This document shows, piece by piece, positions 21,586 to 34,138 of a DNA stretch of 64,000 nucleotides (positions are counted from its first letter, which is position 1; every line of letters begins with the position of its first letter). This DNA comes from Acanthamoeba sp. SK_2022b (Eukaryota > Discosea > Longamoebia > Acanthamoebidae). The stretch spans positions 19,545 to 83,544 of the forward strand of contig JANDJZ010000198.1 of assembly GCA_027943245.1 (NCBI GenBank), written 5' to 3'. The notes under the pieces were generated by a model. That model was not told where the DNA came from, searched no databases, and worked only from the letters and a program-made list of their open reading frames with translations. Made by a program: the position numbers and the translations under genes.

Positions 21586-23254
21586 TCAGCCAGGCCAATC
21601 AGGCTGAGCCGTGGGGAGCTGCCGCAGTCCCCTATAGAACACGCCATGTACCGTACCCAAGCTCTGCATCAGCTGCCGCATGACGCCGTCGCAGTGCGCA
21701 AAGATTCGCAGGTGGGCCGACGAGTCGTAGGGAGTCTTCTGCAGGTTGATGATCACTAGCTTTCCTCCACGCTTCACGCTCTTCAGTGGCTGTACTCGGA
21801 GGAACAGAGACAGTGAGTCGACACGCCGACTGTCGAAGCGATCAACAATTGGAGTCAGTGCTTGTACCAAGCTAGCGGCGGGCTCCACCCGAAGGCTGGT
21901 GCCAATGGCGATCACGACGTCGGCTTTCCGGCTATGATCCTGAGCATTGACCAACACCGGTCGCGGAAGCTGCTCCCCAAAGTTGATGATGTTGTCCCCT
22001 AAACACGCCAACAGTTAACAGCGGGCGCTGCGTATGCCGTACGCAAATGGGCGGAGGCCGAGATTGCATACGCAGTTGGCCGTGGTAGCAGTCCGGCTTT
22101 TCGCAACGTCGGCCGGTGCAGTGATCGTCGTAGGGCTTCCTCTCGTCTCCAATGTTGTCCACCACGTCGAAGTCACGAAAGTACTCGGTGCCACACGAGT
22201 CGCAGATTTCCACGTAGCAGTTGCCGTGGAGCTCCGACAGCTACCCGGGAGAGAGAGAAAAGAGAGACATTATTCCGCCGAGTGAGACCTCGCCAGGCAC
22301 CGCGCCCATCTCCCCAACTTACCTTGTCTTTGTCGATGCCTGATCGCAGATGCAGCCCATCCACATTTTGGCTGACGAGATGCTTGAGTATCCCGCGGTC
22401 CTGCAATGCGACCAGCGCCATGTGGGTGTAGGTGGGGACGGCAGCCTCCAGCGGGATGCCCTCGGCCTCGAGTCCCTTGTCCATCAACGTCCACACGCCC
22501 TGCGGCCCTCGAAAGTCTGATTGCGCGACACACGAGCAATGGATCGTCAGTCCCAGCCTGCCTTCGCACGCCCTGCGCGACCAATTGGGTTTGTTGATCG
22601 GCATGCCGAGAGCGAGAGATGCGGACCGGGGATGTTGGCGGCAGTGGAGATGCCCGCCCCGGTGTAGACCACCAGATGCTTGGCCTCGCGGACCAGCTTA
22701 GCCAGCGCGTGTACCTGCGATCATGATGCCGGTGAGAGGTCACAGCTGCATGAAAGAGTGGCGAGCATGGTGGGCACCTTGGGCGAGACGGCAGCCGGAT
22801 CTTCGTGCACCTCGGTGGTGTCCTCAGGTACCCCACGTTCTACGCCTTCCTCCTCTTCGCTTCCACTGTCTTCTGCCTCTTCTTGTGCGGGTTTGTTCTT
22901 GAGTGGCCTGGGCTGCTTCGCCTTCTTGGTCTTCTGGTAGTTGGGCAGGGCCGCCTTCTTGTGCTTGCTCGTCTTTGAGGAGACCCGAGGAGCGACGCAC
23001 TTGGCCTTGGATTGGATGGCGCCCGCTGCAGCGAGAGGCGGCATCTTCTCCTTGAGGTGCTCGATGAAGAGAGCGTAGGCGGACTCTGCGCACTGAACTG
23101 TACCAAACACTCGGACTTTGAAGCCTGTGCCATGCTTCTCCGCCCGCCAGCTGAGGCTGTTGGTAACGCCTTGCCCTTCGAAGTAGGACTCCCATTCTTC
23201 CTTAATCGCCTCAGTAAGATCTTCCTTGTCCCACTTCTCCATCACCGCTCTCAC
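21586..23254 (-). CDS. Sirtuin, SIRT6/SIRT7-type NAD-dependent deacylase
   Basis: NAD-dependent protein deacylase or ADP-ribosyltransferase, probably nuclear and chromatin-associated. Six exons with agreeing phases: 23254-22778, 22714-22627, 22516-22323, 22240-22072, 21998-21868 and 21789-21586, giving 420 aa. Catalytic features are intact: NAD site VVYTGAGIST, DFRGPQGVWTL, SQNVDGLHLRSG, catalytic His in LSELHGNCYVE, zinc cysteines CDSC and the C-X5-C-X4-C cluster (CTGRRCEKPDC), GTSLRVEPAASLPL and GGKLVIINLQKTPYD. The motif set and short zinc loop fit class IV (SIRT6/7) rather than SIRT1-5. The roughly 175-aa N-terminal extension has a small folded-looking part (KHGTGFKVRVFGTVQCAESA) and an acidic, lysine-rich linker not found in animal SIRT6. 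Only about 150 nt separate its start from the upstream ABCG stop. Confidence 0.93.
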
Positions 23255-23403
23255 TCTTTAGCACGAACGCTCAAGATGTTGTGTCCCATCTTACCATGAC
23301 GCACCCCCCTCTTGTTCATTTCCATGTTCGATTTCAGGCAAATGGAAAGGCAAGAATTTCTTGCCAATTCAGATTTCTGACAAACAGCTCCAAATGAAGT
23401 CTC

Positions 23404-26400
23404 TCACCTCTTCTCCTTGTGGAGGAAGCGCAGACAGATGTAGGCGAGGAGGCGATAGCCCAGGATCATAGATGCCAGGATGCCGATGTTCTCCCAGATA
23501 CGGACATCGGCCATGCCCAACCGCTGCAGCTGCACCTCGCCTGACGTATTGGAATTGCACCTGCCTTAGACACGAGGAGCTCTTTGACAAATGGTGGTGA
23601 GGAGGTCACATCAACGGTACCATTAGGTACGCAAGCGGAGTCGTCGGGCTGGCAGATGAACGTGAGGCCTTTCATTTCATTGGTGATGAGCACCTCGTAG
23701 GCGTAGCGGAAGTAGGACACGTAGTACAACCACTTGTAGTATACCGGTATGTTGTCCAGGTTGATGTAGAACCCTGCACACGGCGCATCGCGCTCACAGG
23801 CGCGTGTGAGCCACCCGCGTGAGCGTGAGCAGCGAGAGAAACTCTGGGGAGGGAGCGCACCTCCAAACATGAGGAAGAGGACAGTAGTGACGGGCGAGAG
23901 GATAGTGGCCACCACGGCGTTGGGCGACAGCGTGCCAATGAAGAGGTAGAGAGAGGCTGCCACCGTAGCAAAGACCAACGTCGTGAACGTGTAGATACCA
24001 AAGTTCTCGATCGTCTCTTGAAAGCCGCACATCCAATATCTACATGTGCGCACAAAGAGAGGCCAACGCATCGTGTATGCGTGTAGTCAACTAGCATGTA
24101 AGTAAAGTGGTGTGTGTGCGTGCGTGCGTACGCGATGGCGCTGAAGAGTATCGGCATGAATGCTTGGAAGGGGAAGTCGGTCTAGGATGGCCAATAACCC
24201 AAAACGAGTGAGCTCGAGGCGGATTGAAATGGGGAGGACAGTGAGAGAACGAGGAAACGTGTCTGCAGAGAAGTCGTACGAGATTCTTGGCGACGAAGTA
24301 GGCAGAGGTGGAATAGACGCCCGCCGCCCTTTCACGATTGAACACATCTCGCTCTTGCAGGACTGCAAGATACAAGCTTGGTTAGCAAGCGCGAACGCCG
24401 CATTTTGAGTTGGAGCAAGGGAGCAGTACAGAGGTTGAGGGCCGATATCATGCTGAAGGATTGGTTGGTTACCACGAAGAACAGCGCGCCCATTCGGTTC
24501 TGAATGGACGACTGGCTCAGGCCGAGGTCGAAGTAGATGGAGCCCATGAGGAGACCCATGAACAGGGTCTGTATTACCAGCACGTACGTCGACTACCACG
24601 TATTCCAAACACCAACAGAGATGCAACACGTATTCCAAAAGAAGGGGTGTTGGTTGAGCGCTCTAGAGAGTTCATGCGCATCGGGAAGAGTGTATGAGTC
24701 TTACCATGGGATTGCGGCCAAGGTCCCGTAGATTGCGAAGGCTCAGAATGTAGAACTGAAAAGAAGGTGAGGTCAGCCCAGGGAGTGTGGACCGCTTGGA
24801 GAAGCAAAAGCAGAAGGAAGCATACCTGCTTCAGCCAGCACGAGGCATACTCCCGTTTCAGGCTCTCTGCGATGACGAGCTCGCCTCTCTCGCTCCTGTC
24901 CTTCACTTCCTGAATGGTGGTCATCGCCTTGCCCAGGAGCGACGAGCGATAGGCCTCGGCCATGTCCAATGAATAGTCGTCGCCGAGCCCGTCGTTGTCC
25001 GTGTCAGTGTCGTCTTCTTCATCCTCCGAGTCGATCTATTTTGCGGTGTTCGTCGGCAAGAGGGACTGAGAGCTCGGCTCTGTGCTACGCCGGGCTGCCA
25101 AGGCGAGGGCGCGTACCTGCCGAGGCTTGCGGGCAGTATAGTAGGCAGGGGACCTGGCCAATGCAAAATCAAGAGTCGATTCGGTCGTGGTGGCCCCCAC
25201 ACTCAGCCTGCGTCCAGCAAGCAATGTATCCAGTGCGTCAGTGGCACTGGGTCGTCGGTGCATGACACATGTGAGCTTACCCGGCTTCGGCGTGCAGCAG
25301 GCTGGAGGCGGGCTGGAGCCTCTTCTGCGCGCGATCATACCGCTCCTGGTTCTGAATGACCACATCAACTGGTGGGTACAACTTGTCAGCAGATAGCGAA
25401 CATCAGACAACCGTGTGGCGCTGGCGCCAAGGTCAAGCCGGCTAAGGCGTACGCAGAAAGTCGGCGGGATTGATGAACGGCCTAATGTGGAAATGGAGGC
25501 CGGCAAAGTAGGTCACGGCATGCTTGGCCGGCCCAAAGTAGACCACGTCTCCGCGGGACAGAATCATGAGCTGGTCCACGTTGTGGAAGATCGTCGAGCG
25601 CGGCTAGCAAAGTCGGGCGAGGAGTCGACGGACGTGCATGAGTGAGTGAATGGATTGTGAAACACGCATGAGCAGGCCTGCTCGGGCCATACCTGGTGAA
25701 TGGTGCAGACTACCGCCCGGCCACGCGCGGCGAGCGCTGAGAGGCGGTCCATGACCCCGAGAGAGTTGTAGCTGTCCAGACCGGTTGTAGGTTCATCCAA
25801 AAAGATCAGGCCTGTCAATGACAGGTAAGCGTGAGCAAGGTCCAACAACTCGAGCCAGTGAGCGGGAGTTCGGGACATACTGGGATCGGTGATGAGTTCG
25901 CAGCCGATGGAAACGCGCTTCCTTTCGCCGCCGGAGATGCCACGCACGAACTGGCCTCCCACTTTGGAGTCGCGCACCTTCTCCAGACCCAGCTCTTCAA
26001 TCACCCGCTCCACCTTGGGCGGGGAAAGAGTGGGCTCTAGTCAGTGTCCGTTTAATCATCGCTGGCGCATGCGTGCACGCACCCTCTCCCTACGCTCGGC
26101 CATGGTGAGGTGCGAAGGCAGGCGCAGGTGCGCATAGAACATGAAGGTCTCGTAAACTGTGTGACGCTCTTTCAGGCAGTCGTCCTGTGTGGACAAACGT
26201 CGAGGTCCAGCATCAGTGTACGTTGACTGGCAGGATGTTGAGGCACGCAGTGGGAATTGCCTGTGTGACATAGCCGCTCTGACGCTTGTAGTACTTGTCG
26301 CGCTGTTGACCGTTTACGAGGATGCGCCCGGTGAGCGTGCCTGACTTCTGACGACCGGCCAGCACATCGAGCAACGTGGTCTTGCCGCTCCCTGTACCAC

Positions 26401-27061
26401 TCACACCGTTCCAAATTAGAGAGAAAGGGAGAACTTACCACTGGATCGGTTGTTGGCGAGTTGGCGTACCGGAGGCACCCATGATCGCAAGCAGCTGGCC
26501 GGGCTGAACGGCACCGGACACATGGTTCAGGATCAGCTTTTGCGCTCGCTCTTCCTCGGGACTGGGCTTCTTCATACAGGCTGAGGTTCGCTCACCACAA
26601 TTCAACGTAACAGGGTAAGTTGTCCAACCACAGCAAGGCATCGAGGGATTCACTTACCCATGAGGGAACGCTTAGGCGCAAAGGAGTAGCACACGTCTTC
26701 CCAGGTGAGCGCGATGCCTCCGGCAGCTGCGTTGCAAGAGAGGTGTGGTGAGCAAGTCTATCAACACAGAGGGCCCTTCCGTAAGCCGGCACGAAGCATA
26801 CACCCAGCACTAGCGGCCCGTGCAGAGCGAGATCTCCGTCTGTGCGTTATCTCCGAGTCGAAACCTGGCTACGAGTAAGAGGAGTACACAGTGTGAAGGC
26901 CGCAGAAGGGAAAGTACCGTTGGTTCCGCCAGTGTGGCCGTCCAAGAGGCGCTTGCTTTCCTGTCCGGCCAGCAAACCCTGACCGAAAGAAAACCTTAAG
27001 CCAGTTTGTTTTAGTACTCGGGAAGTACACTAACCTGTCGATCATCTTGAGAATCGTTCAT
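23404..27061 (-). CDS. ABCG-family (White/WBC) half transporter
   Basis: ATP-driven membrane exporter, probably of lipids, sterols or xenobiotics, working as a dimer. Order is nucleotide-binding domain then membrane domain, as in ABCG. Walker A is split by an intron but reads GASGTGSGKTTLLDVLAGR. The signature is ISGGERKRVSIGCEL, Walker B LIFLDEPTTGLDS and H-loop AVVCTIHQ. The membrane domain has SLRNLRNLGRNPM, LVIQTLFMGLLMGSIYFDLG, YTFTTLVFATVAASLYLFIG and a Cys-bearing extracellular loop (GLTFICQPDDSACVPNGTVD) before the last helix, ending in CLRFLHKEKR. Probably more than ten exons. The first encodes only MNDSQDDRQ (27061 down), then GLLAGQESKRLLDGHTGG. Some 5' junctions near 26730-26880 are uncertain in phase. 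It shares a 284-nt divergent upstream region with the exoribonuclease gene. Confidence 0.9.
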
Positions 27062-27345
27062 CCGCAGGGCAAGACGCGGAGCTCTTTGCAATGCTTATGG
27101 AAGTGTTTGGGAGAAAACAGACAAACGTTTCGTTAAGGATATCCTTGAGAAAATCCTATTTTCTTGTGATGATTCCATACTTTTTCCGGGCGCGATGGTT
27201 CTGCACAGTTTGCGCAACCACCAAAACTGCGGTCTTGCGCAGAACGTTACAGCAAGGAGCAAAGCAAGAGATCGCTCGTGTAGCGTCTATTCTCCTCTTC
27301 ACTTTTTAGTAGAGGAACTGCGTTTTACGGTCTTGCAATCACAGA
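27062..27345. promoter_or_regulatory. Divergent promoter region, ABCG (-) and XRN (+)
   Basis: The two start codons face away from each other across 284 nt, so this stretch must hold both promoters. It is noticeably more A/T-rich than the coding DNA on either side. No single element stands out strongly enough to call. Confidence 0.5.
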
Positions 27346-30300
27346 ATGGGAGTACCTGCATTCTTCCGCTGGCTGGCGCGCAAGTATCCCAAAATTATTG
27401 TCGATGTGATAGAGAAATTCGAGGAGGTCGATGGGGTGGAGGTGCCTACAGACACCAGTGAACCCAATCCCAATGGGCGCGAATTCGATAATCTCTACCT
27501 CGACATGAATGGTATCATTCATCCATGCGCTCACCCAGAGGACAAAGTACCCATTTCACAACCCTGTAGCGCTGCATCTCAGCGGTTCATTATTCTAAGG
27601 TAGATTTGGCCCTGAGCCTCTGTACTGATGAATGAATTTTGGACAATTTTCAGCCGGCCCCAGCCAACGAAGAAGAGATGATGGTTGCCATATTCGAGTA
27701 CATCGACCGTCTGTTTGCCATGGTGCGGCCGCGCAAGGTTTTGTTCATGGCCATCGGTACCACGACTCTCGGTGTTAAGTCTTTTCCAATCTGAAGCCGA
27801 GGGCTCACGCGAAGATCGTTGGTCTCTTTTCTCTCTCCTCTCGCGAGAACAGACGGTGTGGCCCCGCGCGCGAAGATGAACCAGCAGCGCTCTCGTCGTT
27901 TCAAAGCCATCAAGGAAAGCAAGGAGAAGGCCGAAAAGGAGGCCGAGATCATGCAGGAAATGCTTCGAATGGGCAAGGAGATACCTGCGAAGGAGGAGAA
28001 GCCTCACGTGAGTTTGCCTCCTTCTGCACAGATGCAGCGCTGCGATCTCATTGCTCTCCGTACTGACGTGCTCATCTTCTTTCCTCGTCCACTGGCCAGT
28101 TCGATTCGAACACAATCACTCCCGGCACGCCCTTCATGGCCAAAGTAGCAGAGTCGCTGCGATATTACATTCAAGAGCGTTTGCTCACCGATTCTGGATG
28201 GAAGGGCGTACGTGATGCTGCACGAGCACCACGCATACGTGTGGCTTCACCATCTCATACCTCTCTTGCTGCCGCTACCAGGTCAAGGTGATTCTGTCGG
28301 ACGCCAGCGTGCCTGGAGAGGGCGAGCACAAGATCATGGACTACATTCGATATCAGCGGTCCCAGCCTGAATACGATCCGAACACATCGCACGTCTTGTA
28401 CGGATTGGTAAAGCATCTCTTGCCTCTGGATGGACTCAACCTGGGACTGTTATTCATTCCTTCATCACCACACCCGCAGGACGCTGATCTCATCATGTTG
28501 GCGCTCGCCACGCACGAGCCTCATTTCTTCATTCTTCGAGAGATCGTCATGCAAGCAAACGAAAACAACTGCTTCATCTGCGGCCAGCCAGGTACACACG
28601 TCTTGCAAGTTCTCCCGCGACCGTGTACGATTGAAGCTTATACGATCGATGCGTTGTGCGGCACAGGCCATCTTGCGAGCGACTGTCAGGGCAAAGCAAA
28701 GGAGAAGGGTAACGATACAGACACGAAGGCGGCCATCAGGAAGCCCTTCCAGTTTCTCTATGTCTCCGTACTACGAGAGTATCTAACGAGGGACCTCAAG
28801 CCTCAGCAGGTACTCGCTCCTCCTCAGCGCGTTCATCGAAACGCAGCTATGCTGACTTTTTTGTTCGCCCCAGGCTAACCAGCTGCCCTTCGAGTTCGAC
28901 CTCGAACGGGTCATCGACGACTTTGTGTTCATGTGCTTCTTCGTGGGCAACGATTTCTTGCCTCACCTGCCCACGCTCGAGATCAGGGAGAACGCCATCG
29001 ACATGCTTGTGAGGATCTACAAGCGGGTGCTGCCCACCCTGGGCGGCTACCTGACCCACGATGGCGAGGTCAACCTGACGCGAGGTTTGTCACAGCCCTC
29101 TCAGTCAAGCTCTTCAGATTGTAGGCCTAGTATTTACGTCCTTCTCCTCAACAGTCAAAGTGCTCATGGAGGAAGTGGGCCGGTTGGAGGACTCGATCCT
29201 CGTTGAGCGAAGGAGGAAGGAGCAAAGGGCCAAGGAGAACAAGAGAAGACAACGTGAGCGAAGAAAGAGACAGAGAGAAGACCTGGAGAACTTCATTGCG
29301 AACCCAAAGGATGAGGAGGAGGCCAGCCAAGGAAAGCGGGCCAAGCACTTCGAGGTATATCATTCCCCCGCGGGAGTTGTCCGCTTCTGGCACTAATAGG
29401 CACTTCACTGGTAGGACGAGTCCCCGTCCAAGGCTGTAGTGCAGCAGGCAGGCAAGGAGGAGCTCATAACTCCCTCCAACCTCGATGCTGCCGCTGCCCT
29501 CAAGAAACAGCTCTTCGGCGATGATGACGGCACTGTGACGCAGGCCCCTAGTAAGCCAGGTGCGTGGGGAAACCGCTACGTTGCGCAACCACTGCTTGTT
29601 GTGCTAATGACGGCGTTACCTACCCTGTTCATCATCAATAGCCGAGATCCAATCGGCGAGCGCTGCCTACAAGACTGCGATAGCTGCGCAAGGAAAGCCG
29701 CGCGATCCTGATGAGGAGGAGCCGGAGATACCGGACGACGTGCGTCTGGGTGACCCTGGCTGGAAGGAGCGATACTACAAGTACCTCGTCTGGCCATTGC
29801 TATTTGAAAACGGGATACATAGTGTTGCGCGACAGCTCATCTTTCTCTTCTTCTGTAATCCAGGCTCAAGTTCAACGTCGATCTGACCGATAAGGAGTTC
29901 ATCAAGAAGGTGGCCATGGAGTACACGGAGGGTCTTGTATGGGTGCTGCGATACTACTACCAGGTAAGGCTCCACGCCTCAGAGCTGTTTCTACGCACGA
30001 CGTTCACTTTTCCCTTCTAGGGCTGCTCGTCGTGGGGCTGGTTTTATCCCTTCCACTACGCTCCTTTCGCCGCGGACATGACTCTCATCGATGAGGAGTC
30101 GCCCAAGCATGAGCTCGGTACCAAGTCCGCTTCACGCAACGACGGGTGTGCGACACTCACTCCCATGTTCTTGCAGGCAAGCCGTTCAAGCCCTTTGAGC
30201 AGCTGATGGGCGTGTTGCCTGCGGAATCCGGAACCTGTCTGCCCATGAAGTGCCAGATCATGATGCGCCATCCTCAGTCGCCCATCATCGACTTCTATCC

Positions 30301-32058
30301 TAGCGATTTCGCTCTCGACATGAACGGCAAGCGTTGGTACGGCTGGAGCGCTGCGGGCCTTGAGACTCTTTATCACTCAGCTGGCGATGCGTGGTTGTAC
30401 ATAATCTAGGGCCTGGCAAGCGGTGGCCCTCCTGCCCTTCATCGACGAGAATCGACTTAAGGACGCCATGAAGGACTGCGAACCGCACTTCTCGGCAGAG
30501 GAGAAGGAGCGCAACAGGCTCGGGAACCATTTGATCTTCGTGCACGCCTCCAACCCGATCGCTTCAACCTTCAAGGCGCTGGAGGAAGACCCAGCACCTG
30601 CTGCCGCCCCTGCGGAAGGACAGGTCGCCTATTTGAGCGCCACCACACAGCAAGCGGAAGGGGAGGAGAGCAAGGCGACCGTTCCTTCAACTGATCAGGA
30701 GTTGATAGAGCCTATGAGTACGTATCGGCAGTTTCTCTCTCTCCATTGCCAAGGCCAATACGTGTGCTAAACGACAATAACGCGGTGTGGCAAGAAGGCA
30801 AGAAACTGGCCATTCCAGCGGATCTCTCGGGAGGCTTGACGGGTTTCATCTCGCGCACGGAGAAGTTCTCGACGCCCATCGGCGGGACTATTCAGAGCCC
30901 GTTGAACGTGCTGCCCGACGTGAAGAACAACCAAGCGTATTGTGCCTTCTTCCATTTCCCGACCGTGCCCAAGGACTACATCTTCCCGGCCAAGCTTCTT
31001 CCCAGTACGTATCTGGACAATTTATTGGACCTCACGCAGTGTGTTTCCCCTCGGTAAACCGTTAATCGTTTGTTGCACGATGTAGATGTCACAATGCCGG
31101 AACCCATCCTCACCGAGGAAGACCTCTCCGACCGAAGACAGATGCAGATCAGCAGGGAAGGCGTTGGGCGGGTGATGAGCCATCACCAGCGCACCCCCTC
31201 TGACCCAGGCTTTGCTGGCGGTATTGCCCCTGTGGCCACCCACGCTCATCTGTTTCAGTCTCTAAATGAGGACGTGAACGTTTTGGATAAACGACAGGTT
31301 ATGGCGGCCACAACTCTGGAGGAGGCAGAGGAGGCTACCAGGGAGGACACAACTACGACCGTCCACCTCGGCGTTCCTACGAGAACGATCGCGGAGGCGA
31401 CGGCGGAAACTACCAGCGTGGCGGCAGGGACAACTACCAAGGCGGCCGAGGCGGCCGATACAGCGGCGGTGGCGGCGATCGATATGGCGGCGGCGGCGGT
31501 TACGGCGGCGGTGGTGGGAGGAGAGGCGGCTACGGCGGCGGTGGCGGTGATCGTTACGGAGGTGGAGGCAGAGACGATCGCTATAACAACCGAGACAACT
31601 ACAACAGCCGGGACCGATACGACGGTGGCGGCGGAAGGGGCGGCGGAAGCAGAGGCGGCTACGGCGGCGGCGGATATGGCGGCGGAGGCAGAGGCGGCTA
31701 CAGCGGCGCCTACTCCGCTGCCCCGCAGCAGCAGCAGAGTTACGCCCCAGCCCCAACCTACTACGCGCCACAGGCGCCTCCTCCTGCGTCCTACGTACCG
31801 CCCTACGGCCAGTCGCAGCAGGCGACCGCCTACTCGCCCTACGCCCAGCCCGCGGCCTACAACCCCTACGCGCAACAGCAGCCCGCCGCACCCGCGGCCG
31901 GCTACGCTCCGGCGCCCCAGGCCTGGCCTCAGCAGCAGCAACCTCAGGCCCAGCCCGGAGGAGCGGACCCGCAAGCACAGGCGCAGGCTCTGCTGGCCCA
32001 ACTGCAGCAACTGGTGCAGATGCAGAACCTTGCCGGCATGCCGCGCCCACCACAGTAG
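27346..32058 (+). CDS. XRN2-like: 5'-3' exoribonuclease, XRN2/Rat1 type, with zinc knuckle and RGG tail
   Basis: Degrades 5'-monophosphate RNA; nuclear XRN2/Rat1 acts in transcription termination and rRNA processing. The first exon (27346-27546) is canonical: [20 protein letters not shown] and [14 protein letters not shown]. Exon joins rebuild further family motifs: [80 protein letters not shown] and later [25 protein letters not shown] zinc knuckle ([14 protein letters not shown]) lies inside the nuclease region, as in plant XRNs. About 13-16 exons. The C-terminus is a long Gly/Arg/Tyr block ([20 protein letters not shown]) followed by a Gln/Pro/Ala/Tyr-rich low-complexity end finishing MPRPPQ. 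This tail is RNA-binding and phase-separation-like. The tail frame was chosen because it continues the exon frame and gives RGG repeats; the alternative frame is an Ala/Thr artefact. Confidence 0.93.
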
Positions 32059-32720
32059 AGCAGGGACAACAAATCGAGAAAGAAAGAAAACAAAGGAAAC
32101 ACATTTTCTCGGTTATATTTTTCCAGCTGCCTGTTCGCGCCAGGTTGCCGCCCTGCTCTGCTTGAGTCCTGGTCACTGGACGTCATGGTTCTCCCCACCT
32201 CCCTCACTGGGGACCATGTGGGCTTGGCCTGGTATACTCTGGTATGGCTTGTACAAGCTTGCATAAAAACTGTGATGATAAACTGAGTGTTTGGCCAACA
32301 AACTCAGTTGATATTCCAATTGTTGGGCAAATTGCAGAGCAAGCACTTCATCAGCTTGTGAGCTCTCATCCCTCCATCCCAGAGAATCTTCATGGTGGTT
32401 TATGATTTCTTCATACCAGTGATAGAGAGTGGTTCCTGTGGTGGCTGTGGCTCTGTGGGGGGCAGTGTCTCATTGTCCTGAACACTCAGTTTTCTTGCAC
32501 TCCATTACCTTGTGGTGGTGGCAATGAGTGGGCAATGAGTGCCCCCCATGCAATCTCCTTCACACACATTACTGTAGAAAACACATAAAAACACCAAAAA
32601 CAGCGAAAAACAGGTGAGTTCTTGTAGCCAACAAAAACCAAGCACAAAAACGCATTGCCCATGTGTACAACAAGGTACACATGGGGGCACACCATACCTG
32701 ACACACATGGGCAGAAAAGG
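32059..32720. other. 3' flank of XRN gene passing into CpG-poor sequence
   Basis: After the XRN stop there is a short A-rich 3' UTR, then from about 32180 composition changes to CpG-poor. No ORF with recognisable features before 32741. Confidence 0.4.
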
Positions 32721-33760
32721 TGAGCCAGTGGTGAGGAGAGATGGGTGATGAGGCAGACACGTTCACCTGGGGCAATGAAGTGGCAGATAAAATGGTGGTG
32801 CTAGGAGCTGCCCTACTGGCCCAACCCCCATACAAGCCTACTCTAGATTCAGGAGTGCAGCTATACCACAACAAGGGCGTGGCTGAGAGCATGGTGCATA
32901 AGATCATGGCCATAACACAACAGGTGATCAGGTGGAGATGGCTTGCTAGGCTCGCCCATGGCAGCACCACTGGGCCTTGGAGTATGGTAGCCACAGTGGC
33001 CCCCATGACTGCTCCTAAACACCATGAGGAATGGCCATTATACTGCCTCACCCAATACCAAGTGGGAGACATGCACCTAGCCCACCTGATCCACCTTGCC
33101 AGTGCCCCCAGCCCACATAGAACACTGTTATGGGGGTGGCCACTGAACAGCCTGGGTCACATGGCACCAGAGGACATTGCCCATGTACTCACCACATGCC
33201 CCACCCACAAGGACACATGCACAGAGACCATCCATGCACTCACAGATCTGTTCAAGGACAGGACGCAGCCAACAGACTGCTGAAGTGGCACATGTGGACC
33301 TGGTCAAACAATGGCTGGGTTTTGTCCCCCACAAGTGGACTAAGCAGGTAGCCAAAGGCTCTGGGCCTGAAAACACCAAGGCAGTCCCCACTTGGGCCCA
33401 GAAGCACGTGCTCCTGATCGCCAAGGCAGTCCACAAGATGCATAACCAACGACTCCACTGGATGAAGGAAAATGGCCTCTTCAACACCCCCAGACACAGC
33501 AGCGACATGGTGGAGGTCAAAATGGATGAGGAGGGGTAGGCCAGGGGGGGAGGGGGAGAGGAAGGGAGAGGTGGGAAAGGGTGGAGGGAGAGTGATAGCC
33601 CAGGGAGGGAGTAGGGGGAGAGTAGCACCAGCCACCCTGCTACAGATGCATGCCTACAATTGCCCAGCGCCTGCACTGACACCCTACTAACTGTTCCTGA
33701 CCAGGCCCCACAAAAACCACACTGCCTCCCACCAAGCTCCCCAGTCAAGACACACTTACA
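32720..33760 (+). mobile_element. Non-LTR (LINE-like) retrotransposon 3' remnant
   Basis: A 180-codon ORF (32741-33283) begins with FTWGNEVADKMVVLGAALL, matching the end of RNase H domains (GNExAD-x-LA-x-xGA). Further on, LGHMAPEDIAHVLTTCPTHK resembles the Cys/His end of non-LTR polymerases, where 'EDxxHVLxxCP' is typical. In the next frame VDLVKQWLGFVPHKW and LLIAKAVHKMHNQRLHWMKE look like the carboxy end of the same protein. The frame change and loss of everything upstream show a truncated, inactive copy. Low CpG content matches the other transposon-bearing blocks. Confidence 0.5.
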
Positions 33761-34138
33761 GCCCTACTGTTAACCCACTACAATCCTGAGCAGGCTGAAC
33801 TGGGCACTGCCACAGCCAGTCCTCCAGTTAGGAGGTAGCAGTGTTCTCGGCTCATCAATTAAACCAGTGAAAAAAAAACAAAAAACAAAAACGCATTTCC
33901 AGCTGGACCTCACACAATACTTCCCTTGAGTACCCACAGGAAAGTTCTGTGATGTTGCTTGAAAAAGGAAAGTCAACAGAATCGGTTTCTTTTACAAGCC
34001 AATCGCAAATTTTAATGCCGTGGTCAGTTTTCTGCCAGTTCTCCAGACACGTGTCCTCCTGTGGTCGTTTTCGTTTCGCCCTCACTGCCCTCACACTAGG
34101 TGTGCTATCTTGAGGCACAAGAAACAGGCAAAAACGAT
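33761..34138. other. Upstream region of the acyl-CoA synthetase gene
   Basis: About 380 nt with no supported gene. Composition returns from CpG-poor to CpG-containing around 34020-34080. Should include the promoter of the gene starting at 34139. Confidence 0.35.

Noticed and set aside
31070..32266. 398-codon forward ORF with Ala/Thr repeats
   Set aside because: It is a shifted frame of the XRN tail; the exon-continuing frame gives RGG repeats and a proper stop at 32056-32058.
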